A DNA stretch of 49,317 nt, from NCBI GenBank assembly GCA_023390775.1, contig JAEWCF010000015.1:1-49317 (forward strand), written 5' to 3'. Position 1 is the first letter of the stretch. Every line of letters starts with the position of its first letter. Positions 23,676 through 32,515 of this stretch are shown here, piece by piece. Both the position numbers and the translations under genes were made by a program. The stretch comes from Bacteroidota bacterium. Its GTDB lineage: Bacteria > Bacteroidota > Bacteroidia > Flavobacteriales > Flavobacteriaceae. The notes below the pieces were generated by a model. It was not told the origin of the DNA. It worked only from the letters and a program-made list of their open reading frames with translations, and made no database searches.

Positions 23676-24133
23676 TTTTTCCAGAATTGGTCTTCGTGTT
23701 CCACGAAAGGTTGTTCGGTGTGGATGGTTTGGATCAGGGCAAGTTGCTCGTTTGTGGCGACCGATTGAACCTGCTCGAAAAGAACGCGCTCCTCAAACCG
23801 GATATGCACCTCAAGTTTATCGGCGAGCGCCTGCAGGTTCTGATCGTTCGCGGTTTCAGACACAAGGCCTTCAATCTCGCGGTGTTCCGACAAAGCCCTT
23901 TCCACAAGCGGGTTTCCGGCGCCCAGTACCGGGAAAACAAATTGCTCTTCCAGGGCGAAATGGGGTTTGAGATGATTGTCGAAGAACCATTCGGTGTAAT
24001 GCCCAACCCGGGCCGGATCGACGTTCAGGCTGAGCCCCGTCCTGATTTTCCAGCACAAAAGCAGTCCGTGATGGTGGTCCTTGCTAAGTGGCCGAAGCGC
24101 CGGATCCCGTTTTAATGGTTTTTGATCGCTCAT
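23672..24133 (-). CDS. Hemerythrin-like domain protein
   Basis: 153 residues, soluble. The four-helix hemerythrin iron ligands are visible in order: LSKDHHHGL, HFALEEQFVFP, LSEHREIEGL and LEVHIRFEERVLFEQ, giving the His/Glu set for a di-iron site. Such proteins bind O2 or NO or protect iron enzymes. Its gene overlaps both neighbours by 4 nt, between the CopD-like membrane protein and hemN. From this setting an NO- or O2-related role in anaerobic haem metabolism is inferred, not shown. Confidence 0.88.
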   Translation of the reverse strand: MSDQKPLKRDPALRPLSKDHHHGLLLCWKIRTGLSLNVDPARVGHYTEWFFDNHLKPHFALEEQFVFPVLGAGNPLVERALSEHREIEGLVSETANDQNLQALADKLEVHIRFEERVLFEQVQSVATNEQLALIQTIHTEQPFVEHEDQFWKK

Positions 24134-24579
24134 AATCCTCCGTATCTGATGAAACTTCCCAAAATCAGCATGGAAACGCCCAACAAAGTCACGGCGATGA
24201 TGTGAACCGCCATCGGACGAATGCTTCCGCCATTCTTTAGACGCGGTATTGCAATTTTCTGTGCGCTTGCCGCAAAGCCTGCTGTCGCAAAGAGCATGGA
24301 CAACTTGACCGATACCACACGCTCGAGCGGCGTTTCAAAATGGAACCATTGTGACGGCCCTATGCCGTAATCAAGCGCCATCCATACGCCTGTGACGACC
24401 AATATCAAAAGCGCGGGCATGCCGATCCTCTCATAACGGCCCTCGAATTCCAGAATGATTTTGGAGTCATTTTGTTTAACGGCAGCGGGAAGGTATCCCA
24501 GCGAGATGAGCAGGTGGCCACCGACCCAAATGGTTGCGGCCAAGAGATGGGCGACGAGCAAAAAATGGTGATGTTCCAT
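24130..24579 (-). CDS. CopD-like four-helix membrane protein
   Basis: 149 residues with four predicted membrane helices. N-terminal MEHHHFLLVAHLLAATIWVG carries several His on helix 1, and further conserved-looking positions are GMPALLILVVTGVWMAL, the Lys in VVSVKLSMLF and the His in MAVHIIAVTLLG. This is the layout of the CopD family (PF05425), and it also resembles the haem-pathway protein HemJ, which has the same fold and a His/Lys pair. Being first in an operon with hemerythrin and hemN makes a haem-linked role as plausible as copper handling. The promoter carries a Crp/Fnr-type palindrome. Confidence 0.7.
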   Translation of the reverse strand: MEHHHFLLVAHLLAATIWVGGHLLISLGYLPAAVKQNDSKIILEFEGRYERIGMPALLILVVTGVWMALDYGIGPSQWFHFETPLERVVSVKLSMLFATAGFAASAQKIAIPRLKNGGSIRPMAVHIIAVTLLGVSMLILGSFIRYGGL

Positions 24580-24595
24580 GTATTATTATTGAGGG

Positions 24596-24640
24596 CAAAA
24601 TTAATTATAATGGAATTAACGGTTTATGATTTAAGTCATT
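24596..24640 (-). promoter_or_regulatory. Crp/Fnr-type operator and -7 element for the CopD-like/hemerythrin/hemN operon
   Basis: The palindrome TATGATTTAAGTCATT at 24625-24640 lies upstream of TAATTTTG (minus strand, 24603-24596), a perfect TAnnTTTG. The centres are 33 nt apart. The -7 element ends 16 nt before the start codon. Confidence 0.8.
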
Positions 24641-24777
24641 CAAGGGTAAAAGAAATGGCGACACAAAATTGCTCTTGAATATTCAGTAACGTGCAGTTCA
24701 ACGATTTATGGATAAAATGTTGGGACGATTAACACTTGTTAAGGAAAATTATGATTAAATTGGAAATGCTTAATAAA

Positions 24778-24822
24778 TATGATTTAAGTCATAAAGCATG
24801 GAGAATTGTAGGTCTAATTTTG
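24778..24822 (+). promoter_or_regulatory. Crp/Fnr-type operator and -7 element for the nos operon
   Basis: The perfect palindrome arms TATGA / TCATA (24778-24793, spacer TTTAAG) are followed by TAATTTTG at 24815-24822. Centres are 33 nt apart. This places the operator at about -41.5, the class II activator position. Confidence 0.85.
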
Positions 24823-24850
24823 TAATGTTAAATTATTAATTCAACCAACT

Positions 24851-25336
24851 ATGAGAAAATTTGCACTGCTGACCGCTTGTTTCCTGATGCTCGCATCGTG
24901 CGGCGACAAGGAAAAGAAAGACCAGAATGCCACTGAGGAAGAAGTTGTGGTACCGGCCGGTGAAGAAACCGCCGCGTCACCCGAAACTTACGACCCCAAG
25001 CGCGGCGAAGGGAAATATGACAATGTGGAGCTAAGCCCTACGCTTGACAAGGCGCTTGCCGCCAAAGGCAAGGACGTGTCCGGGGTTAAATGCCTCTCCT
25101 GCCATAAAACCACCGACGAGCGCCTCGTGGGACCCGGATGGAAAGGGGTAACCGAGCGCCGCCAACCAGAGTGGATCATGAATTTCATTACAAACCCTGA
25201 CCCTATGATCGACAAGGACCCTGAAGTTCAGGCTCAATTGGAGATCTGTTTGGTGCGCATGCCGAACCAAGGGCTGTCAGACGACGAAGCCAGGGCGATC
25301 CTGGAATACATGCGCGAAATTGACGGCGTAAAATAG
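24851..25336 (+). CDS. Cytochrome c lipoprotein of the nos operon
   Basis: 161 residues. Lipoprotein signal MRKFALLTACFLMLASCGDK, then an acidic linker, then one c-type haem site CLSCH (about residue 80-84) and a later Met (VRMPNQGLSD) as likely axial ligand. The ending DDEARAILEYMREI is the usual last helix of class I cytochrome c. In clade II nos clusters, cytochromes of this kind stand in for NosR-dependent electron delivery to NosZ. It is the first gene after the predicted nos promoter, 21 nt before nosZ. Confidence 0.88.
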   Translation: MRKFALLTACFLMLASCGDKEKKDQNATEEEVVVPAGEETAASPETYDPKRGEGKYDNVELSPTLDKALAAKGKDVSGVKCLSCHKTTDERLVGPGWKGVTERRQPEWIMNFITNPDPMIDKDPEVQAQLEICLVRMPNQGLSDDEARAILEYMREIDGVK

Positions 25337-25357
25337 TCCTACAAAAATCCCTATATC

Positions 25358-27334
25358 ATGAGAAATAAGATCGTGGCAGTAATGGCCATGGCGTTTATCG
25401 CAAGTTCCTTTTTTGTTTCCTGCAAACCAAAAAGTTCGGGTGACGCCGTGAGCGGCAATGCTGCCCAAAAAGCCTATGTGGCTCCCGGAAAGTATGATGA
25501 GTTCTATAATTTTGTCTCTGGCGGTTTCAGCGGACAGTTAAGTGTTTACGGTTTGCCAAGCGGCAGGCTCTTCAGGGTGATCCCGGTATTCTCTGTCGAT
25601 CCCGAAAAAGGTTGGGGCTACAGCGAGGAGACCAAACCGATGCTTAACACCTCTCACGGAATGGTTCCCTGGGACGATCTCCACCACACCGAACTTTCGC
25701 AGACAAACGGCGAGGTTGACGGCCGATGGGTATTTGGCAACGCCAACAATACCCCGAGGATCGCGAGGATCGACCTGAAGACTTTCAAGACCGCAGAGAT
25801 CATTGAACTTCCAAATAGCGGGGGTAACCACTCGTCGCCATTCATCACCGAAAATACAGAGTATGTCGTGGCGGGAACACGTTTCAGTGTACCGGCCGAT
25901 TATTCTGACGGCGACGTGGCCATCAACACTTACAAACAGAATTTCAAAGGCCACATCAGTTTTATCAAGGTCGGAAAGGAAGGCGAAATGGACATTGCGT
26001 TCCAGATCGTGACACCGGGCGTGAACTTTGACCTTTCCCACGCGGGCAAGGGCAAATCGCACGGTTGGTTCTTCTTCTCGACCTACAACACCGAACAGGC
26101 CAACACGCTTCTCGAGGTCAACGCGTCGCAAAAAGACAAGGACTTCATCATGGCGGTGAACTGGAAGAAGGCCGAGGAATATATCAAGGCCGGGAAAGGC
26201 AAGAAACAATCGGTTCGCTATGCACACAACAAGTGGGATGAAAAGACCCATACCGCTACTTCTACGATCAAGACCGAAGTGCTGGTGCTCGATGCCAAGG
26301 AACTCAAGGACATCTGCTACATGATCCCATGCCCGAAATCACCACACGGATGCGACGTTGACCCAAGCGGTGAATACATCGTGGGCTCAGGCAAACTGGC
26401 CGCCCTGATTCCGGTTTTCAGCTTTGACAAACTGCAGAAAGCCATCGCTTCAAAACAATACGAAGGCGATTACGACGGAATTCCGGTGCTCAAGTACGAG
26501 TCGGTATTGCACGGTGAGGTCAAAAAGCCGGGCCTCGGTCCGCTCCACACCGAGTTTGACGGCAAAGGCAATGCGTACACCTCGTTTTTCGTATCGTCTG
26601 AGATCGTGAAATGGGACATCAAATCGCTCAAAGTCCTGGACAGGGTGCCTACTTACTATTCCATCGGACACCTTATGGTTCCGGGCGGGGACAGCAAGAA
26701 ACCATTCGGCAAGTATCTGGTCGCCTATAACAAGATCACCAAAGACCGTTATCTGCCAACCGGCCCCGAGCTCGCGCAGAGCGCCCAGATATTTGATATC
26801 AGCGGCGACAAGATGCAGCTCATTCTGGACTTCCCGACCATCGGCGAACCGCATTACGCGCAGGCCGCACCTGCCGATCTGATCCGCAACAACGGCCAGC
26901 TCAAGTTCTATAACATCAACGAGAACAACCACCCGTACGCCACAAAAGGCGAGAAGGAAAGTAAGGTCGTCCGCGAGGGCAACAAAGTTCACGTGTACAT
27001 GACCTCCATCCGCTCGCACTTTGCGCCCGACAACATCGAGGGCATCCGGGTTGGCGATGAGGTTTACTTCCACGTAACCAACCTCGAACAGGACTGGGAC
27101 GTTCCGCACGGATTTGCGATCAAGGGCGCCGATAACGCCGAACTTTTGATCATGCCGGGCGAAACCACCACGCTCAAATGGGTTCCGGACCGCGTGGGCA
27201 TCTTCCCGATGTATTGCACCGATTTCTGCAGCGCATTGCACCAGGAGATGTCAGGTTACGTAAGGGTTTCACCCAAAGGAAGTTCGGTTCCCATATCGTA
27301 TAGTGTGGGGACAAACCAGCCCGCAACCAAATAA
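25358..27334 (+). CDS. nosZ: Nitrous-oxide reductase, clade II (Sec-exported type)
   Basis: 658 residues. NosZ reduces N2O to N2 in the periplasm with the copper centres CuA and CuZ. The C-terminal cupredoxin domain carries the CuA motif YCTDFCSALHQEMSG: C620, C624, H628 and M631. CuZ histidines are visible in the beta-propeller, for example DDLHHTE (H109, H110), GGNHSSPF, GPLHTEFD, SIGHLMVPGG and GEPHYAQ. The signal is not of the twin-arginine type; MRNKIVAVMAMAFIASSFFV is a Sec-type signal ending in SCKPK, possibly a lipobox, which marks clade II (atypical) NosZ. The operon also lacks nosR, as expected. Confidence 0.98.
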   Translation: MRNKIVAVMAMAFIASSFFVSCKPKSSGDAVSGNAAQKAYVAPGKYDEFYNFVSGGFSGQLSVYGLPSGRLFRVIPVFSVDPEKGWGYSEETKPMLNTSHGMVPWDDLHHTELSQTNGEVDGRWVFGNANNTPRIARIDLKTFKTAEIIELPNSGGNHSSPFITENTEYVVAGTRFSVPADYSDGDVAINTYKQNFKGHISFIKVGKEGEMDIAFQIVTPGVNFDLSHAGKGKSHGWFFFSTYNTEQANTLLEVNASQKDKDFIMAVNWKKAEEYIKAGKGKKQSVRYAHNKWDEKTHTATSTIKTEVLVLDAKELKDICYMIPCPKSPHGCDVDPSGEYIVGSGKLAALIPVFSFDKLQKAIASKQYEGDYDGIPVLKYESVLHGEVKKPGLGPLHTEFDGKGNAYTSFFVSSEIVKWDIKSLKVLDRVPTYYSIGHLMVPGGDSKKPFGKYLVAYNKITKDRYLPTGPELAQSAQIFDISGDKMQLILDFPTIGEPHYAQAAPADLIRNNGQLKFYNINENNHPYATKGEKESKVVREGNKVHVYMTSIRSHFAPDNIEGIRVGDEVYFHVTNLEQDWDVPHGFAIKGADNAELLIMPGETTTLKWVPDRVGIFPMYCTDFCSALHQEMSGYVRVSPKGSSVPISYSVGTNQPATK

Positions 27335-27338
27335 CTAC

Positions 27339-27366
27339 AAAAGGGCAAAAGAAATTTTGCCCTTTT
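27339..27366 (+). terminator. Strong hairpin between nosZ and the nosL fusion gene
   Basis: A perfect 12-bp stem AAAAGGGCAAAA / TTTTGCCCTTTT with loop GAAA. Its 3' side ends in four T, so it can act as a partial intrinsic terminator or as a 3' stabiliser of nosZ mRNA. The accessory genes downstream would then be expressed at a lower level. Confidence 0.65.
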
Positions 27367-27378
27367 AAATTCAATGCT

Positions 27379-28395
27379 ATGGATAATTCAAGATTGTCGC
27401 TGTGGTCCAGGATCATGCTGGTCCTCGCGGGACTGCTCTTTTTTGGGTCTCTGATGTTCCCCATGTGGCAGATTGACCTCGAGGCGCCGCAATATCCTGA
27501 AGGCCTCGTTCTCAAGCTACACGCCAACAAGATTGGGGGAGATGTTGAAATCATCAACGGGCTCAACCATTATATCGGGATGAAGACCCTTCACACCGAA
27601 AATTTTATTGAGTTCAAGATTATTCCCTATCTCATGGTCGCTTTTGGGATTGCCTGCCTGCTCACCGCGTTTTTGGGAGGCCGCCGCAGCACCACCGCAT
27701 TGCTCATCGCCTTTTTGCTTTTCGTAGTGGTTGCGGGCGTTGATTTCTACCGATGGAACTACGACTACGGGCACGACCTCGATCCAAATGCGGCCATACA
27801 GGTCCCGGGAATGGCCTACCAGCCTCCGCTTATCGGATACAAGCAACTGCTTAATTTCGGCGCGTTTTCCATGCCCGACATTGGCGGTTGGATGCTTGCG
27901 GGAGCAGGATTGCTGATTTTTTTGGTCGTGGCGATGGACCGAAAATGGTTCGCCCGATTTGGCAAAAAGCGCGTGGCTGCCGCGATGCTGATGCTCTCAC
28001 TAGGACTTACTTCCTGCGGACCCGACGGCCCAACGCCGATCAAGGTAAATTCGGATATGTGCGACTTTTGCAAGATGACGATTTCCAACGGTAAATTTGC
28101 CGCCGAAACCCTTACAAAAAAGGGAAGGTATTATAAATTTGACGATGTGACGTGCATGGTGCGCTATATCAAGGAGAATAATTCGGTTGAATATAAAGCG
28201 CATTATGTAGGCGATTATCTGCAGGAAAACACGTTGATCCCGGTAACGACGGCTCATTTCATCAAGGGCGGGTCCATCCAGTCACCGATGCGGGGCAATA
28301 TCGCCGCCTTCACGTCGGGTACAGAAGCCGCGAATCAAGCATCCCAACTGGGCGCACAATCCACAACCTGGGAAGAAATCCAAAAGTTCGACTGA
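27379..28395 (+). CDS. nosL: NosL copper chaperone fused to an N-terminal membrane domain
   Basis: 338 residues. The first 195 residues form a membrane domain of about four helices with a periplasmic part (MFPMWQIDLEAPQYPEGL, VEIINGLNHYIGMKTL). Residues 214-338 are NosL, with the copper motif DMCDFCKMTI (C228, C231, M233), ETLTKKGRYYKFDDVTCMV and a C-terminal NosL block. NosL delivers copper for CuZ assembly. At the junction lies a complete lipoprotein-like signal, KKRVAAAMLMLSLGLTSCG, with C213 as the lipobox Cys; it suggests fusion of two genes, and Met186 could still serve as an internal start of a free NosL. The stop overlaps nosD by one base. Confidence 0.88.
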   Translation: MDNSRLSLWSRIMLVLAGLLFFGSLMFPMWQIDLEAPQYPEGLVLKLHANKIGGDVEIINGLNHYIGMKTLHTENFIEFKIIPYLMVAFGIACLLTAFLGGRRSTTALLIAFLLFVVVAGVDFYRWNYDYGHDLDPNAAIQVPGMAYQPPLIGYKQLLNFGAFSMPDIGGWMLAGAGLLIFLVVAMDRKWFARFGKKRVAAAMLMLSLGLTSCGPDGPTPIKVNSDMCDFCKMTISNGKFAAETLTKKGRYYKFDDVTCMVRYIKENNSVEYKAHYVGDYLQENTLIPVTTAHFIKGGSIQSPMRGNIAAFTSGTEAANQASQLGAQSTTWEEIQKFD

Positions 28396-29624
28396 TGCGT
28401 CTTTTCATTGCCGTTGCAATCCTGCTTGGAACATTTTGCCAGGCACAGGTGATCCGCGTGGGTTCGGGCCAAAAGGTGCGCACCATCTGCGAGGCCATGA
28501 CCGTGGCAAAAGACGGCGATACGGTAATCGTGCAACGCGGGGTCTATCGGGAAGGCAATATCTTGATCAACAAGAGGGTTGTATTTCTCGGCGAGGGGTT
28601 TCCCGTTATCGACGGCCAAAAGAAGAACGAGGTGCTATCGGTAAACGCCGACAGCGTCGTGGTGCGCGGGTTCAGGATCGTCAACTCGGGGAAATCGGCA
28701 CTCAACGATCCCTGTGGCATCAAGGTTTTTGACCGGAATTACGTCGTGATCGAGAACAACATTCTTGACGACAATTACTTTGGCATCTACATCCAAAACG
28801 GGAAACATTGCATCGTCAAAAACAACCGGATCAAGGCCTACGGCAGGGACGAACAGCTCATCGGCAACGGAATCCATTGCTGGAAGGGCGAGAACCTTCA
28901 AATCATCGGCAACCGGATCTCGGGCCATCGCGACGGGATTTATTTTGAATTCGTGACCCATTCGGTTATCTGGCGCAACATCTCGCACAACAACGTTCGT
29001 TACGGGCTGCACTTCATGTTTTCCAACAGCGATGCCTACATCACCAATGTTTTCAAGAACAATGGTGCGGGCGTGGCGGTGATGTTTACCAAGGACGTCA
29101 AGATGTTCAACAACCATTTCGAGGAAAATTGGGGCGATTCGGCGTACGGGTTGCTGCTCAAGGAGATTTCGGACAGCTATATCTTCAACAACCGCTTCAC
29201 GCGCAATACCTCGGGAATCTTCATGGAGGGAACCACGCGCGTAAAGGTGGAAAAGAACATCTTTGGGTCCAACGGCTGGGGAATGAAGATCCAGGCCAGT
29301 TGCATGGACAACGAAATCGTCAACAACAATTACATCAAGAACACGTTTGACATCAGCACCAACGGAAGCCTGGTCCTGAACACGTTCAACAGCAATTACT
29401 GGGATAAGTACGAGGGTTATGACCTGAACCGGGATGCGATCGGAGATGTGCCCTATCATCCGCTCAGCCTTTTTGCGGTTTTGACCGAGAGCAATCCGTC
29501 CACCATGTTGCTTTATCGCAGTTTCATGATCACGCTTTTGGACAAGTCCGAAAAGGTCCTGCCCAGCATCACCCCCGACAATTTTGTCGACAAAACCCCG
29601 CTAATGAAGGCGCTCCCGCTATGA
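28395..29624 (+). CDS. nosD: NosD periplasmic protein for CuZ maturation
   Basis: 409 residues with signal peptide MRLFIAVAILLGTFCQAQ. The body is a right-handed parallel beta-helix of CASH repeats, with many N-N and N-G turns: NYVVIENNILDDNYFGIYI, IIGNRISGHRDGIYFEF and VKMFNNHFEENWGD. NosD works with the ABC transporter NosFY to provide sulfur for the CuZ centre. Its gene overlaps nosL by 1 nt and nosF by 4 nt, in the standard nosDFY order. Confidence 0.95.
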   Translation: MRLFIAVAILLGTFCQAQVIRVGSGQKVRTICEAMTVAKDGDTVIVQRGVYREGNILINKRVVFLGEGFPVIDGQKKNEVLSVNADSVVVRGFRIVNSGKSALNDPCGIKVFDRNYVVIENNILDDNYFGIYIQNGKHCIVKNNRIKAYGRDEQLIGNGIHCWKGENLQIIGNRISGHRDGIYFEFVTHSVIWRNISHNNVRYGLHFMFSNSDAYITNVFKNNGAGVAVMFTKDVKMFNNHFEENWGDSAYGLLLKEISDSYIFNNRFTRNTSGIFMEGTTRVKVEKNIFGSNGWGMKIQASCMDNEIVNNNYIKNTFDISTNGSLVLNTFNSNYWDKYEGYDLNRDAIGDVPYHPLSLFAVLTESNPSTMLLYRSFMITLLDKSEKVLPSITPDNFVDKTPLMKALPL

Positions 29625-30343
29625 TCGAAATTAAGAATATCAGCAAGAAATTCGGGAAACTGGAAGTACTGAAAAATGTGGACCTGACCTGCCGCAAGGG
29701 CGAGTGCATTGCGCTTATCGGCCCCAATGGCTGCGGAAAGACCACGCTGATCAAATCCATTTTGGGCATGGTGATTCCCGATTCGGGATCGATTGATTTC
29801 GAAGGGAAATCGGTGCTCAGGCAATTTCAATACCGCGAACGCATCGGGTACATGCCGCAGATTGGCCGCTATCCCGATAACATGACCATCGCTCAGATCA
29901 TCGACATGATCAAGAAAATCAGGAATGCTTCGGGACCGCTTGACGAAGACCTTTTCCACGCCTTTAAGCTGGAGCAGATGCGCGACAAGCAGATGAGGAC
30001 GCTGTCGGGCGGAACGACACAAAAAGTGAGCGCCGTGCTGGCCTTTCTCTTCAATCCGGATGTCCTGATCCTGGACGAACCCACGGCCGGGCTTGATCCG
30101 CTTGCGTCGGAAACGCTCAAGGAAAAAATCATTCTGGAAAAGGAAAAGGGAAAACTCATCCTGATCACCTCGCACCTTTTGAGCGAACTCGACGACCTGG
30201 TCACCGAAATCATCTTCATGCAGGAAGGCCGCGTGCACCTTCACAAAAAGATTGACGTGCTCAAAGCGGAGACCGGCGAGTCGCGGATTTCGAAATCGAT
30301 TGCCAAAATCTTAAAGCAGAAGAAAGATGAACCGGCTCATTAA
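29621..30343 (+). CDS. nosF: NosF ABC transporter ATPase
   Basis: 240 residues. Walker A GPNGCGKTTLIKS (about 34-46), Q-loop region YMPQIGRYP, signature LSGGTTQKVS, Walker B VLILDEPTAGLDP and the switch His in LITSHLLSEL. It energises the NosDFY system in the cytosol against the membrane. Overlaps of 4 nt with nosD and 17 nt with nosY show tight coupling. Confidence 0.96.
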   Translation: MIEIKNISKKFGKLEVLKNVDLTCRKGECIALIGPNGCGKTTLIKSILGMVIPDSGSIDFEGKSVLRQFQYRERIGYMPQIGRYPDNMTIAQIIDMIKKIRNASGPLDEDLFHAFKLEQMRDKQMRTLSGGTTQKVSAVLAFLFNPDVLILDEPTAGLDPLASETLKEKIILEKEKGKLILITSHLLSELDDLVTEIIFMQEGRVHLHKKIDVLKAETGESRISKSIAKILKQKKDEPAH

Positions 30344-31094
30344 AATCATCATGCTCGATATCCTGAAAAACAGGATCATACTGGCTTACACCCTGATTCT
30401 GGGTATACTTTCATGGAGTTCTTTCGCGCTCGAGGATAACGCGTCAAAGGGAATCCTGACCATTTTGAACGTGATTTTGTTCACGGTGCCGCTGGTGTCG
30501 GTGCTGTTCTCGACCATTTATATCTACAACAGTTCCGAATTCATCGAACTGCTCCTGGGCCAGCCGATTCGGCGTGCGAAAATCTGGATCAGCCTGTTTT
30601 TGAGCCTATCGATATCCATGGTGCTGGCCTTTTTGATTGGCGCGGGTATCCCGTTGTTACTCAATTCCCCCGACGATATTGGGCTGATGATGGTCTCGAC
30701 GGGAATATTGATCTCGGTGATCTTCGTTGCACTGGCTTTTTTAAGCTCGATCCTGACTCGTGACAAGGCAAAGGGCATCGGGATCGCGATCATGCTGTGG
30801 TTATATTTTGCGCTCCTCTTTGACGGAATGGTGCTTTTCCTGCTCTTCCAGCTCGCCGAATACCCGATTGAAAACGCGATGGTGGGGATCACGGCCTTCA
30901 GTCCCATCGACCTCGCCCGGATCCTGATTTTGTTGCATCTGGATGTCTCGGCGATGATGGGCTACACCGGGGCTATTTTTAAGGATTTCTTCGGGACCAG
31001 TATCGGGCTTGTGGTATCGTTCCTGCTTCTATGCCTGTGGGCCGCCATCCCGTTTGCGATCTCGCTGAGAAAATTCAACCGAAAGGACCTATAA
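30327..31094 (+). CDS. nosY: NosY ABC transporter permease
   Basis: 255 residues with six predicted membrane helices. MNRLIKIIMLDILKNRIILA starts the protein, followed by the conserved SSEFIELLLGQPIRRAKIWI, typical of NosY, and FSPIDLARILILLHLDVSAM. It is the membrane partner of NosF. The start lies 17 nt inside nosF. Confidence 0.94.
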   Translation: MNRLIKIIMLDILKNRIILAYTLILGILSWSSFALEDNASKGILTILNVILFTVPLVSVLFSTIYIYNSSEFIELLLGQPIRRAKIWISLFLSLSISMVLAFLIGAGIPLLLNSPDDIGLMMVSTGILISVIFVALAFLSSILTRDKAKGIGIAIMLWLYFALLFDGMVLFLLFQLAEYPIENAMVGITAFSPIDLARILILLHLDVSAMMGYTGAIFKDFFGTSIGLVVSFLLLCLWAAIPFAISLRKFNRKDL

Positions 31095-31103
31095 AAATTT
31101 AAG

Positions 31104-31475
31104 ATGAAAACCGATATCCAGGGCCGCGAAGATGTGGAACGGCTCGTCAATTCTTTTTACGAAAGGGTCAGGGCCGATGAGGTCATCGGGTATCTGTTCA
31201 ACGATGTGGCCAAGGTCAACTGGGACGAACATTTGCCCAAGATGTACAACTTTTGGGAAAACATTCTGTTCTACACCGGCAATTATAGCGGCAGCCCCAT
31301 GATGGTTCATCGCGAACTGCACGCCAAAAGCACCATGAACGAAGGTCACTTTCAACATTGGGTCAGGCTTTTTACCGGTACCGTCGATGATCTTTTTGAA
31401 GGTGTCCGTGCCGACGAAATCAAGGAACGTGCTGCAAACATCGCGGCGGTGATGATGTATAAGACGCTCAGGTGA
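31104..31475 (+). CDS. Group III truncated haemoglobin
   Basis: 123 residues, a normal length. N-terminal GREDVERLVNSFYERVRADE and YLFNDVAKVNWDEHLPKMYNFWENILF are characteristic of group III truncated haemoglobins; the proximal His is in GHFQHWVRLF. It is cytosolic, 9 nt after nosY, the last gene of the nos operon. Members of this group bind O2 and NO; here it likely detoxifies or senses NO during denitrification, which is an inference from position. Confidence 0.92.
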   Translation: MKTDIQGREDVERLVNSFYERVRADEVIGYLFNDVAKVNWDEHLPKMYNFWENILFYTGNYSGSPMMVHRELHAKSTMNEGHFQHWVRLFTGTVDDLFEGVRADEIKERAANIAAVMMYKTLR

Positions 31476-31780
31476 GGGAGCGGTCAGCTGTCAGCTGTCA
31501 GCTTTCAGTTTGTTTTTAGTTCTGAGTTCTGGGTTCTGGGACCGTGAACCGTCAACTTTAAACTGTGAACTGTCAACCGTGAACCTTCCTGCCCCTGTGC
31601 CCCCGTTCTCCTATTTCGGTTTTGAGTTGTGGGTTCTGGGTTTTGGAACCGTCAATCGTCAACTGTCAACTGTCAACTGTCAACTGTCAACCGTGAACCT
31701 TCCGTGCTCCTGTGCTCCTCTTTTGGTTTTGAGTTCTGAGTTCTGGGTTCTGGGACCGTGAACTGTTAACCTGTAACCCG

Positions 31781-32035
31781 AAACTGTCATCCGTGAACGG
31801 TGAACCGTCAACCATCAATTGTCAGCATTCTCCACGCATGATGATTAGCATTATCTACGGTTTTCCCTTACCGAAGGAGTTCGTTGGATCGCGAAATTGT
31901 GGGTGGCGGGTGGGGGAAAAAATGTAGCTTGAAAATTTTTTAATGAGGTGTCAATCAGTTGTCAGTCATCAGTCATCAGCTGTCAGTTTGATTTCGGTAA
32001 TTGACAGGCCGTTAACTTTGTTTTGAGTTCTGAAT
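31781..32035. repeat. Copy A of a ~255-bp direct repeat in the island
   Basis: This copy shares about 255 nearly identical bases with 32262-32515, offset 480-481 bp. Both contain a non-repetitive core (GCATTCTCCACGCATGATGA, later GGGTGGCGGGTGGGGG) flanked by the short motif runs. The copies differ by one 1-base indel and about a dozen substitutions. Confidence 0.9.
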
Positions 32036-32261
32036 TTTGCGTTTTGGGACTGGGAACCGTCAACCGTGAACCTTCCTGCCCTTGTGCTCCTCTTTTGGTT
32101 TTGCGTTCTGAGTTCTGGGTTCTGGGACCGTTAACTGTTAACCTGTAACCCGAAACTGTCATCCGTGAACCTTTCGTGCCCCTGTGCCCCCGTGCTCCTT
32201 TTTTCGGTTTTGAGATATGAGTTGTGGGTTTTGGGACCGTTAACTGTGAACCTTTAACCCG

Positions 32262-32515
32262 AAACTGTCATCCGTGAACTGTGAACCGTCAACCATCAAT
32301 TGTCAGCATTCTCCACGCATGATGATTAGCATTACTACGGTTTTTCCTTACCGAAGGTGTTCGTTGGATCGCGAAATTGTGGGTGGCGGGTGGGGGAAAA
32401 AATGTAGCTTGTAAATTTTTTAATGAGGTGTCAATCAGTTGTCAGTCATCAGTCATCAGCTGTCAGTTTGATTTGGGTAATTGATAGGTTGTTTACTTTG
32501 TTTTGAGTTCTGAGT
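32262..32515. repeat. Copy B of the ~255-bp direct repeat
   Basis: Near-identical to copy A. The core with ACGCATGATGATTAGCATTA and GGATCGCGAAATTGTGGGTG is conserved, while the motif runs between the copies have drifted, which suggests a tandem duplication of a 480-bp unit. Confidence 0.9.

Noticed and set aside
31510..31761. Open frame of 83 codons in the repeat island
   Set aside because: The translation is low complexity (repeated LSTVN and FWVLG type runs) and follows directly from the non-coding motifs.
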